Shown here: one piece after another, positions 33,097-45,053 of the stretch | How positions within the stretch are numbered: position 1 is the first letter of the stretch | Layout of the letters: each line of letters starts with the position of its first letter | Assembly: GCA_002900995.3 (NCBI GenBank) | Contig: CM035311.1 | Span: 1,674,001-1,738,000 of the forward strand | Source of the DNA: Ganoderma boninense | Taxonomy: Eukaryota; Basidiomycota; Agaricomycetes; Polyporales; Polyporaceae | Length of the DNA stretch: 64,000 bases | Direction of reading: 5' to 3' | The notes under the pieces: generated by a model | What the model saw: the letters and a program-made list of their open reading frames with translations, nothing else | What the model was told of the DNA's origin: nothing | Database searches by the model: none | Made by a program: the position numbers and the translations under genes

Positions 33097-36000
33097 GGGC
33101 CCCACCCTTGCCATGACTAATTTGCCGTCCGAACCGCCCCTCCCTCTCCAAAAAACGAGCTCCGCAACACGTGAATCGTGTGTTCTCGGAACGGGGCCTC
33201 CCAGCGTCTCGCCCGCGCCTCCGTCGTTCCTCTCCTCCCGCCACAACAGCCGATTGGCTCTCTATCCCAGGCTCGCCCCCCTCCGATGCCCCAGCATGGC
33301 ACACAACCTCTGGCCCGCCCCCTCGTTGCAGACCGCGTTCTCGACATATACTCTCCTCGTGCGATGCTCGCCTGTGGCCCATACCACGCGCATCCCTTCA
33401 GAATGCAGCTCAGTCCAGCCTCATTTTTCTGCAGCACCCGCGCCCATACTAGCCACCTCGGACCGCAACTCAATCCTCCCGCCTCGCGTCTCGCCTCCGC
33501 TTCTCCTGTTTTGCCCTGACAAGGCCTGACCGCTTGATGTATTGCCATCCTGAGCCGTCTCACGCACATAAACGGCCCTGTGACCCTCTGAGTGCATCCG
33601 CAATAGAGCCCTGACCCCGCCTCAATGGTCCGCCCGACGTCCTCGCGTCGGTGATGCATTGCTGCCATTGCATATAGGACCGGTCACTTGCCTCATCTCG
33701 GTCTCAGTACTCGTCAAACTGCAGGTTCGTGATGTCTTCAGTACGTACTTGCATATCCTTCCCATGTATATGGCTAGCTCGTGGCAATTGCATCCTGCAA
33801 ACGTCAATGTACGTGGGCGGTCGCCGAATGCCGTAGCCGGGCGGGAGGTTAAAGGACATGCACGCACTGTAGGGTATATGCATAGTTCACCTTGCCCCCC
33901 AATTCGCTCCGGATCTCCAGGCCCTGCACCGAAGTGAGAGTAATGATGGTATGGGTCTTTCGCATGCCAATGTGTTCAAATACTCGCCATCCACACAACC
34001 TCTACTCTTGAGCGCATGCCCGGTCACTGTGAGTACTCTCCGAGTCGACTCGGAAGCGTATGCTGTACAAGTCAAGTCCTTGGGATGCCTTCGGATGCAA
34101 CGCTAGCTCGACACAAGGATCACTTACGCCAACAGAGCGCGCTCCGACCAGTCCCCTCCAAACTCCCCCCGCTGCTACGTAAGTGCCTTCCGCCAAGTGT
34201 CTTCGCCGTTCTATCGATGGTGGCCACCCGACCTATCTCCTCCGTGCTTACCGAACCAAGCAATTCAGTGGCTGACAATTGCAAAAGACGCAGCCCCTGT
34301 GTGGCCACATGAGTGGACGGTATGCTCAATGCCAGAAAGAGAGGTCGCCGCGGGTGAGCGTGTCGCCCTTTGGGAGTCGACCGTCGCGCTGGGGGGTCGA
34401 ATGATGCTGCAAGGTGCAACTCTATCCCATGACACCTTATGAGTGTGTTCCGGTCAAGTTCTAACTTCTCCGCTCGATGCACCACCGCTCAAGCGTGCAT
34501 CGGAAACGCTATGTCAGGCCCCATCATCATGGCCAGAGCACCCAACCACGGGCTTCTCGGATGTGCACGATTCGTTTTACAGTACCTGCAAAACGGCCAC
34601 GATGGCGACATCGCCCCATGATCCCAACCGTCTCCCCTGCTTCCATCTTGACGGTTGCACTTGGGCCTCACGGCGTTGCGACGTTCCTGGCGTACAACTG
34701 TCTTCGAGCTGGATGTTCGGGGCTTGAGGTGTTGGTCGGCTTCTGACGCCGCGGGGCGGAGGTGGCGATGGTAATGGAGGTTGGAGCTTCCCCAGGTGTG
34801 TGTCCAAGTTGACGTCTGCTCGCCCTATCATTGATTGCATGATGTTACAGCACCCCAAACAGTGACCGTGGTGCCAAATGTGGACGTCGTGGAGTAGATG
34901 GGTCGCCTCGGTACTTCTGCTGGACGTATGGCCAGTGGTTCGGTATGGCAACTAAACACAACGGACGTTTGTACACCTCAACATCATGCGAGTTAATCTG
35001 GCACTGTCAGGTTGAATGTCTTCTAACATGAGATGGCACGTACAGGCACTCGGTTCCCTTATAGGCATTCGGAAGGTACGGCTTGTCGTACAGTTGTGCC
35101 CTGCAATCAAGGCGCTTAGGCTCCAAGAATATGATGACCCCCTCCGCGGACCTGAGCACGTCCAAGGTGCGGACCGTATCATTGTCAATAGAAGACTGGA
35201 ACTCGCCTACCTGGTATCTGTGCGTGTTCACACACTCCGAAGCAACCCCATAACGACACGCTTGAAGAACCATCCCAGTGCGGAGTCTGTCCTTCTGGGG
35301 TTCTGTACGTAGACGTGGCCCCACATGGGGAAGGAGATTTCAGTTCTCCAGGACTGCAAGCCGATGCGCGCGGCATCTCATGCTACGCTTCCACTGAGTA
35401 AGTGTGCCGTTCGCCAGCCGCACGATGACATCAACTACTCCCGTTGGCTCGCCGGTCTCATCGAACGCAATACACTTTCGGCAGGTGAGCGTTAGGTGAG
35501 CGCCCGACAACATTCACGCTGAACAACCTTGAACAATCCTTGACGGAACTATTATCTGCAATAGCCTAGCCTTTCTCCTTACGCACCCTTTCCGCGCGTG
35601 CTATTGCTGCCCTACGTACGTGTGCAGTACCAAACATAGCACTGCTGAGCACTCGGTCCTTGGTGACGATTGTCTTTACCGCCAGCTCTCACGCGAAGCC
35701 ATCGTAATATGCATCCGGATGCATCCCCGCTCGGCAACCCGCGCTCAGACAAGGTCGACTCTGCGTCAGCGAGAACCAGAACCACGACCGGGACGGTCCC
35801 TCTCAGGCCCATTTAGCTTGTGCGATGGGTGCGATAGGACCGCGCCTTCTAGCGCGCGGGGCAGACCGCTCTATCCGGAGTGCGAGCACATGCGTCGAGA
35901 ATAGGCCGGCTTCGCAGCGCACGACGACCATAGCTAGTGCAGTAACGCCGTAACGCCATCGGCCTTCCAGCCTCGGGCTTTGCGTCTCCGCAGCTTCGTC

Positions 36001-39000
36001 CGACTCGGACTCGGGCTCGGGCTCGGAGAAGCCGCCGCGTCGTAGGCTCGCCGCGCGCAGTCCGGTTCTAAATCGATATCGCGAAGGCGCCCCTTCACAT
36101 CGACGATGACCGGCTCCCCATCGTCGCCTCTGCTCGCCGGAGTGCGTGTGCGTACGGCGAAGGGCAAGGGCACGCCAACGCGATAAGCCTAAACCGTCGA
36201 GAATCTCGAAGCTCGAAGCTCGAAGGTCTGCGGCGGCACCATACTTCGCTCGCAACCGTCAACGGCGCAGTTGCGTCCCGGGCTCGAATTCAACTCAGAC
36301 TCCAGCGTGCCCCTCTTCGTCCGCGAAGCATGCCAGACTCCAGTGGCTGGGCCCGGGCTGCGGTTCTCTCGATTCGCATGCCAGTGCGTACGCGCCGCCG
36401 GTCGGTGGGCCAGCAGCCTTCTTCGGCGCGAACCGTGGCCACAAGTCCGACGACGGCGCCTCGCGGATTTCGAACGTCGACGTCGAATGGCCGCCCGGAC
36501 GCCGGATTTCGACGACATTCAGCTGTGGACGCCGTCACGGTCGCGTGCCGTCGTTAGCTGCAAAGTGCGGCGGTGTGTAAGTAATGTACAACTCGACGGT
36601 CGGAGATTTCCTCGCCGGATTCGCGGCAGACACCGCATTCCTGTCATGTCTCTATGACTCTGCCCGTCCCACTTGCCATGGGCAATGGCGAGCCCGCGAC
36701 TTCCAAGGGCTGCTTGACGGGCATGTAGCCATGGCTGGAGTCAGACCTAGTCAGCCTTCGAGCTGTTCGTCGGTGGCTGCGCGGTAGCCAAGTCACATTC
36801 CGAGCACTCGCGTTGCCGGCCGCGGTGTGGAAGCTGCCACCGGCCAGTGCGGCTATATGCCAGTACTTGCCGACGTCCGTTAACGTTCTATTGTCGGTTG
36901 GACGTCAGCAGGCTACGGACGCCTGCAGTCAGTCTAAGCGTTTGCCACATCGTTCTTCCCCCGCCGCATACCGGAAGGCTGACGAAGTGAAGAGACCGGA
37001 TAGAAGTTGGTGAAGGGCCCGCCACTAAAGCTAGAGCTTAATTCGCCCTGTACGAAACCTTAGCTACCCGCTCTGAGGCCAGCCTTATTTCCTAGGCTTT
37101 TCCTCAGCCATTTTCAGCCGTAACCGGATATCCAGGGGGTATGTACTTGGTATGGCCGCGGGTGCGCGTATGGGTCCACCGCGGCCCCAAATTAGCCCAG
37201 ATTCGCCGCAGTGCATGCGTACGCGTGTGTCGTATCTGGGAAGCTTCCTTGGAACCTGCAAATTGCATAGAGCCACCTGTGACTTCGAAGCACCGGCCGG
37301 GCTCTGACTCGGGCACGCCGTATACAGAGTCCAACGCCGGTGTGTCAGACGCATACCCAGGCACGGCTGCTATCCGGGGTACGTCTCCTCGCGATCGTAC
37401 CCCCGTACTCGTGTATGCGTAGCGTGATCTGCACCCAGCTGCCATTGTTCTCTGTTCGTCGTGTTCGGGTGACAGCCCGCGGCGAACATTCTGAGCCCGG
37501 TGTGGCACTGCAGCTGTGCACAGGATGTGGTATCCAGCGCGCTCGACTCGGGGGAAAGCGGCGCAAGTCGTGGATTCGGACATACCACTGACCAGACGTG
37601 CGGCAGAAGCGAGGGTTCGTGTGATACTTGGCACAGGACGCGGTGCAACGTCCTTGTATTCTGCGCGCCGCGCTGTGGCCAAGGCGCGTATAATCGATGC
37701 GTCCATCACAGGCGACTTCGAGGCAACTGGCCAACCTGGCAGCTCGAACGCGTCGCGATCGCTTCTGCAGGACGCGACCAAGACCCGCCATACGCCACGA
37801 CCACACGCGCATGCGCGTGGTTGTGAACTTGTGGTGACTCGCTGCATCCACGCAGACCCCGCCGCCACTATCGTCACTAGCCGACGGGCCATTCGCCCTA
37901 GTCGGCGCGCCATTCGCCGGCGCCGGCTGCCCGAGATAGCGCTACGACGTTCTATTCCTGATTCTGAACGAATGTGCGGTCCATTCCTCATAGTCTGCCG
38001 TGCGCGTGGTGGGTGGATATCTGGACGGGTAGATCATTCCTCAGGAATCTCGGGCTCCAAGTGTCGGAAGGCACTAACGTAGGATCCGGAGCCTGGAACT
38101 TCGTTTGCCCGAACCTTGTCGAATTCGGATGGAATGGCATCGGGTATGTTCACAACTGCGTCATGTTGACGAAGGACAACGTGTGCAGTGAAATTTTCAA
38201 CTGTTTAAAATGTTTATTCGTGTTCAAGGTGTTACACGAACTACGATTACAGGTTCGGCTTGTGGTGCTTCGATGAATAACTACGACTGAAAGCAGTGTG
38301 AACGAGCGTATGATGGGAAGCCTCTCGATAGTGGCAACGATATATGGGCCACAGATTGACAAATGGTAACAAACTTGCGAGGTGCGAGTTAAAGGAGAGT
38401 GCGGTATTAGTAAAGCGATTAAAATCGAAACGCGCCGAGGCAAAAAGCGAGTGACGAGTCGAGCGTGAGTAACATATGTCGTGCTACAGCTGCAGAGCGG
38501 TGAATCAAGGCAATGTGCATATGGAAAGCTGATGCGGTGGGTGAGTGGGTGGGCTGGGGCCCGACTGTGCAAGTATGCCAGTACTAAAAAATCAGCGTTT
38601 GTATGTGAGCGTGCCTGTGCAAAACGTAGGACAGGGCAGGGTGAGAAGCGAAAAGCGGAAGGATACAAGAACACCAGAGTGGGATCTGCATGCAAGCGAG
38701 AATGGATGACCATCGACTGCGACGAGGGAAGATTATTGCAAGAACAAATAAGCTAGGCAAAGGACCCCTCGTTGTGTCACAGAACGTTGGGGCGGATTCA
38801 AGACGGAGGGGAGAAGGCATGAGTCGCGGTAGGGCGGGGCCATGCGCGTCGCCAGGTCTGGAGCCTAAGGCCTCCTGTGAGTGGACTATTGATACAGCGG
38901 TTGTGTTCACGTCCGTGCGTCCGCCGGTCGCGGCCGGGGGGCGTATTTGTTGTACAGCGGGGGTATCGCGCCCCCGCGGAGCGGTGGTGGCAGGATAAAA

Positions 39001-39068
39001 ACAGAGGGCAGCGGCGATGTGCGAATGCTCCTCGTAGCAACAGGAATCCAGGGGAACGCGGACGCGTT

Positions 39069-40309
39069 TCAGCCGCCTCGGATACAGGCTCCGGGGGCTG
39101 TCGAATAACGCGCGCTGTCTCGTGAACGCGAGACAGAAGCCCAATACGGTGCCTGCTTGGCCTGGAGTCCCCGAAGCAGCTTGACCAATGCGATTCGTAT
39201 CCTTGGCATGTATCGTTCGAGGACTTCTGGAGAAGGGTACTCGGCGAGGAGACCCTCAAGGACAGTGCGGAGCGTGACAGGCACATCATAGAGATCACTG
39301 AAACACAGGAAATTGTGAGTCGGATGTATTTCGGACTCGTGGGCCATCGCAACCAGGGAGCTCGGAAAAGAAAATGAATGCAAAAGAACTAAGCGAAATA
39401 TAAAGGGTATCCAGCTGCGGAGGGGCGAAAAGAACGGTGTATCGAAAAAATAAAACCTGAAGCGGCGGTAGCTAGAAGTTCGACGATGAAAGACGGGTAT
39501 GCAAGCCCGGACGTGGCATATGCGACGACCGGAGCTGCGGCGACCGGAAAAGGGTCCGGGAGCGGAAGTGAGTCGGCGCGGGGCGTGGATACGGAGCGCT
39601 AGAAAAGTGAATAGAACACTAGCCAAGCAGCCGCAGTCCGACCGTGCCGGACGACGCGCCACCCGACGTTGCACGGCGTGGCAGCTCGGTGAAAGAGCGC
39701 AGGCGAGAGCGGGAAGGCAGGCGAACAGGGCAGGGGTGCAGAAAGCAAGATGGGAAGACTGCCCCAAAAGGAAACAAGGCGTAAAGTGCAATATGTACCA
39801 GAAAGTAGAATGACAAAAAGAAGGGTGGGTGAACACGGAAAGCGCGACTCACCTCATGTCAACGCCGACGCGCCAGAAGGCATGCACGGTCGAGTCGAAC
39901 TGACTGCCGACCAGTACGAATGCATCGCTGACGTCCTGCTCGTATGCGGCACCCGCAGCCCATTGCGCGAGAACCTCCTGAAGCTGCTTGGTGAGACTGA
40001 GCAGTCGCGATACGGAGCGTTGCACCTCAGACTCGGGACGCGAGTGGGAGGAGTGGAGGCTGGTGGTGGATGGTGATGAGGGAAGGGGAGATATGGGAGA
40101 GGATTCAGTTGAGGAGACGGTGCACGTTGAATCCGCCGACGCGGGGCGACGAGCGGTCTGAGGCCAAGTCAGGGACTGGGCAGGATGAGGAGGATGATAA
40201 CACGTACGTTGACACTGATGTAGGCGGGCTTGGGAAGTTTGCGCGGCCATGAGATGGGGTTGATAGGCTGGCCAATGACGAAGCTACTGGCGTGGACGGG
40301 GACCTGCAT
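39069..40309 (-). CDS. stand-alone Bud6/Aip3 N-terminal domain protein
   Basis: Three exons (40309-40208, 40157-39853, 39297-39069) keep phase and give 211 residues. The core matches the N-terminal domain of Bud6/Aip3 family proteins: VQRSVSRLLSLTKQLQEVLA, VSDAFVLVGSQFDSTVHAFW, then VGVDMSDLYDVPVTLRTVLE (DMSD is completed across the second intron) and LERYMPRIRIALVKLLRGLQ. In yeast, full Bud6 is several times longer and promotes formin-driven actin assembly through C-terminal parts that are absent here. After GLQAKQ the sequence becomes unlike the family (RSRDSARYSTAPGACIRGG) and stops. The second intron is 555 bp. It is either a true single-domain paralogue or a truncated gene. Confidence 0.65.
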
Positions 40310-43300
40310 GGGCGATGAACGGGAGTGTTGAGGAGGGGCGGGAAGTGTGTGGGAGCAGATGGCGGGGGAGCGGGACGGGGATGGATGATGATGAGGGGGA
40401 GTATATGTAAGGCGCGGCTATAGAGGAAGAAGGCCGGCGATGGGAGCAGGAGAGACGGAGTCCGGCGAGAGCGGGGACGAGTGCCTGCATGGCGTCTAAC
40501 CAAATCCGTACTCATATAGTAATTTTGGCCTGGAGGCATTGCCGCCGGGGTCGCCGCCACAACGCTTCTGAACTTCCGGTTACATAAACCTCCAGAGCAC
40601 CGGATTCTGCACCCCCGCATGGCCAATCTACTGTGTATCTGAATCTCGCCCAGCTGCACCCTCAATGACTCTGCTCTGGCGACTCTCTGCAGCATGGAGG
40701 GGTGCAGAGGCGGGTGGCCCATGCCGCCGTGGTCGCAACCGGCAAAGAGTGAGAGGAGCACGTTGGACTGCTTACTTGTGACTACGATTTCCAGAATATC
40801 CGGCGAAGCACAAGGAGGACGGTATCTGAGATCTCGCGGCGCTCCATCTGAGGTCGGGTTTCAGTTCGGGCTTGCCGCGTCCCCACGCGTAGCGACCATA
40901 TCCGGTCTTGCGTCCCTGGCCCACGCGTGTTTATTCCACCCCGCCATGCGCCCACTCGACGCTCTTCCACTTCCATCGCACACCGTCACGGTGGTCTTCG
41001 CTACCGGTGCCCCTCCAACTCCAGTCCGCGTATTCCACCTCCTATTCCTTTCGCCTCCATCCGCCCCCGGTATCGCACAGCCTTCGCCGACTCGACATGG
41101 CCTGTGAGTCAGACATTTCCATTGGTAGATAGCCTAGCAAGTCCCAATCTGAGTGCGCACCATCACCATCATGATCTTTGCCCGGCGTAGAGGACTCGTC
41201 GATTCCTTTCCCAAACCCGTCGGAGTGTCTCTCTATCACCTCAGATTGGGTGCCGGACCTATCGACCCGACCTCCGCATCCTGGGGTTCCGCCCCTCACT
41301 GTTCAAAGCCCACGCCTCCCACCCGTTCGCACCGTGCCGGGCGCACCTCGCTGTTCCCGCCCAGTCGCGTCAAGCAGAGGCTGATCAACTTCGCCCTAAT
41401 GGGCACCATCGCGCCCCTCCCCACCAGGTGCCCATCAATATCCAAGCCCTACTCATGAGGAAAGAGCGAGAGTCGGGCCTCAGCCCAGGTGAGAGCATAT
41501 GTCGTTGTTGCCTAGCGATACCAGACTGGGGTCCGAGGACTCCCCTGCGCCCACATGGATCGCGGCTTGCGCTGTGCTCGGCCACCCATGCAAATCTGCA
41601 GTCGCGCGTCGGCAGCTGATGCCATATCGCGCTGACGTCGACTGGCCACTCAACCTGCCGAGCCTGTCTCTCAACCTAAGACTACTAAGATCTCAATACT
41701 CAGCTTATGACCATAGAGACGCTGACGCGATCGAGAGGACACTGAGTGTCAAATTGCAAGTACGTAGGCCACTTGTAGTGCCGGCGAGTCGATGGCGGCC
41801 CTCGCATTTGCTTCACATCTATGGGGCGGCTAAGCGTCATATGCGTATGGGGAACGTGTGCAGGGCAGTTGTAAGCTGGCGACATCGCCCACAGCATTTA
41901 CAGCATGTCCGTGATTACGCAGCACACAATGACCTGCGTGTCTTGATTTATGTCTGAATACTTACTTAGCAGGAGGACCGAGGACATGAGCAACCGTCAG
42001 ATTCAGCCACACCCAGATCCTGCGCCGTCTATCCGGTGATCCGTTCATTATGGCAGACTGCGTGCGGGCCAGGACTGCGGTAGGAGAACCATGATGCATT
42101 GGGTTCATCCTAAAACTCGCCAAGGTTCATGAGTTCATCTTTGGGATCTGAGTAGCTTCTCCTTGCACTTGGAAGTATGGATGGGGGCCTGTCTCAACGG
42201 GTTGCTTGCCTCCGTTTGGAAGGAAAATGTCACATCTGCTTGAGCATCCAGTAGCAACCTGATGCGAACTGTCGTGACCGAGCTCCCCGGCCGACTGCCC
42301 CTGCTACCTCCGAGGCCGGATTGGGCGCCCTGGTCTCCTTTCAGCTAATTTCACACCCTCGTTGTGTACGAGGTCCGCTATACGAATAGGAGGAGCTTGT
42401 TACACGTTTGAACTAGAAGCGAAAATGGTCGATAGGAGGAGACGGTGGGCGCGCTCCGCACCTCGCGACGTGGCAACCCTTGCGCTCACCGCCCACCCCC
42501 TCTAGCAAATCGACCAGCACCATAGCACCGGTCCCCAGACGCAGACACTGTCCAAAGCATGACAACATCATACGCGAGCTACGTCTAGCGTCGTTGTATC
42601 GCGCTCGTCGCCCGTCGCCTCTGGTTCTCTGAGACTGGTCCCCACTCGGATACCGCAGCGACTCCTCCTCGTCATCCTGGGCCTCCCCCGTCAAGATTCA
42701 GGCTACAACCTGTCAGGTGTTTCGATATTTTTCAATAGTCAATCACGACTGAGTCGTCCTTTACTGCTGGTCTGATTATCATTCATATCCGAATCAGACG
42801 GGGGCACCGGTGGGGTACATCGGTTCGGAACCGTTTCAACGACCATGCGGCTCGCACCGCAGATCGAGCCCGCCTTCCGTCGGTGATCCGTATTTCACGA
42901 CAACGCCGGTCTGGACGTCGCGCGTTGTGTCTCGATATCCAATTCCGACATCCCGCCCTTCCTCGCGGGCGGCGCGCGCAAGTCCGGGGGCGCAACACTT
43001 CCGGAGTAAGGTGGTGCGGACCCCGTCTTGATTCCGCGCTACGCGGAGAGGCTAAAGCAGCTTCGACCTTCCGTGGGGGAATTCGTCTACGTACATAGAG
43101 TAAGCAGTAGTCCAGAGGCGGTTGTCGCGGTGCTCGAAATGAATATATTTTACTGCCGACCGCAACCCTGAGGGTTGCTATGCTTACTTCCGTTTAAGGA
43201 TGAGATATAATACCGGGTGCTCGATCATGCGGACTTACAGCTGCTTACTGCCGACGTGGCGGGCGGGCCTCGGGGTGGCTTATTTTGGCTTTGCACGCTG

Positions 43301-45053
43301 CCGTCTCAACAACGATCGGGTGGCACAGCGCTTTGTACTTCGAGAGCTGCCGACGTCAGCGTTGCTGGGAGGGCGGGCCTGGCGGCGGACTGCGTTGTTG
43401 CACGGTGTCTCAGCCTGACAGTACAGTTATGCATCCAGTGCCATCGGAAAATCCCAATAATGTCAATAACTTCGCGTTGTTCAGGCTCGGTCTGCTTGGC
43501 GCTGGTACTCAGGACTTGGTCTGGGCCTGTCAGTGCTAGTGGGCGGCGTAGTGAGCACATTTCATCCTAATTGCGGCAGGGAAGACTTGGTGTGAGACGC
43601 ACAAGAAGGGCCGCCGTCGGTCGTTGTACTGTTGTCGGCCTCTTGGCTAGCGGCAAACACCTCCGATGTCGGCATCAAGAGGATAGTCCCGAACTACCCT
43701 GGTTTTCCGGTTCGGAGGTCTGGAGAGATCGCGCTCGGACAGGCGCGTCTTGCATTGACTCCAGGATGCTCGGCAGCGAGCATAACGGGCTCGCAGGTCC
43801 CGAATGAAATGTGAGACATCAGTATGCGGACGCTCTCCATCGCAGATTTGAGCCACGTCAAGCTCAATGCTACCCGAGCTCATTCAACTGAAGAGTTAGA
43901 GAGACCATAATGAGAGGGGGAGAGAGCAGCGCTGCTGTATCTCTTGTCAACGGGCATGTGAGTGACGAGGCGCACCTTCTCTGAAGTCTCGAGTTGGATC
44001 AGGAATTGCGTACTTATCGCTCCCGATCAAGCGCCCGACGCGCACGAGCGTTTGGTATTTGGATGGCACTTTCACACGCTCTCGACGCGCGTCTACATGC
44101 CCAGATATGGTTAACGGCGGTTTGAGCAACAGATGATCACGTCGTGGGACAGCGGTCTCCCACTCCTCGCAGTTCTCTTCTGGCGACATGACTAGCGCGA
44201 CCTTCTGACTACCGGCTCCTGCATTCTCTCTCGCTAGTGTTTCGCACCGTTCTGATTCCAGCGTACATCAGGCCACATCAGAGGGACGCTTCCCACTGCG
44301 AGTTCGCTTTTCCGAGTCTTCCAATCCCACTTCTCCATCATAGACCTTTTACGCTCAACTTACGTGCCCTCTGGACGACTTTTGACTGAGGTTCTCCGCC
44401 GACGCACCGCTCTTCGATATTTGAAGGCGACACAGAAGGAGCCAAGCTTCTAGCCGCGCACGACTGGCGAGTTCATTTACGACTCTTTTGGCAGGGTTCT
44501 GGGAATCAGACGAGGTGAGTACCATGTCCGCGGTGACCTCTTTCTCCACGTCCTTGTCCATCCTTTTTGAGCACATGCTAGTGTGGTGCTGTGCTCCCGA
44601 AATATTTCCCTTCGTCGCGGCCTAGGACAATTGTCGTACCATCTGCACGGTACATGGAGCGCGTACAGTCGTAAGCGGCACCGTTCCTGTCCTTCTTGCG
44701 CCGCATCCTTGTCGCTCGCCCGGAAGACTCCACATTTTAAGCAACCGACCAGTCTCCTTTGGAAGTAATTGAGCCGGAGGCGCGGATGAGGCGCGGCATG
44801 AATTGCGTAGTACCGATCAAGTGAAGCAATGCTGCCATGAGGCTGCCAAAATGCGTCCTGTCTGAACCGCTCATGTGGCTGCGCTCAAGTCCTCGGGTTC
44901 AAAGTGACGTTGACACTAATATTGTCTACCACAACCACAGAATACCGCAGGGTGATCAGGCTGGCAGCGTCTCACCGGCGATTCGCATTCGATTCGAATT
45001 AGAAGCTTTCATCCGGATACCTTACACCGCAACATTACACCCGGGTCCAAGGA
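40310..45053. other. 4.7 kb region without a supported gene
   Basis: Open frames are short, overlap on all phases and carry no motif. A weak internal similarity (about 43240-43280 versus 43340-43380, both around CTGCCGACGT followed by GGCGGGCCT) is too imperfect to call a repeat. No RNA gene recognised. Confidence 0.45.

Larger units (their letters stand above)
32200..39068. other. 6.9 kb gene-poor stretch with hairpins
   Basis: No gene could be supported here on either strand; long frames such as 32966-33529, 33117-33668, 37104-37991 and 38150-38713 shadow each other and lack motifs. An A+T-rich patch (about 32620-32800) is followed by perfect G+C palindromes and hairpins (see separate entries). 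The stretch may be decayed mobile DNA or simply intergenic; no terminal repeats or transposase motifs were found. Confidence 0.45.

Noticed and set aside
33117..33668. Overlapping plus and minus frames after the hairpin cluster
   Set aside because: No domain, no splice support, and both strands are equally open, as expected from G+C-rich non-coding DNA.
43240..43380. Apparent direct repeat around CTGCCGACGT and GGCGGGCCT
   Set aside because: Similarity is short and interrupted, below what I would call a repeat by eye.
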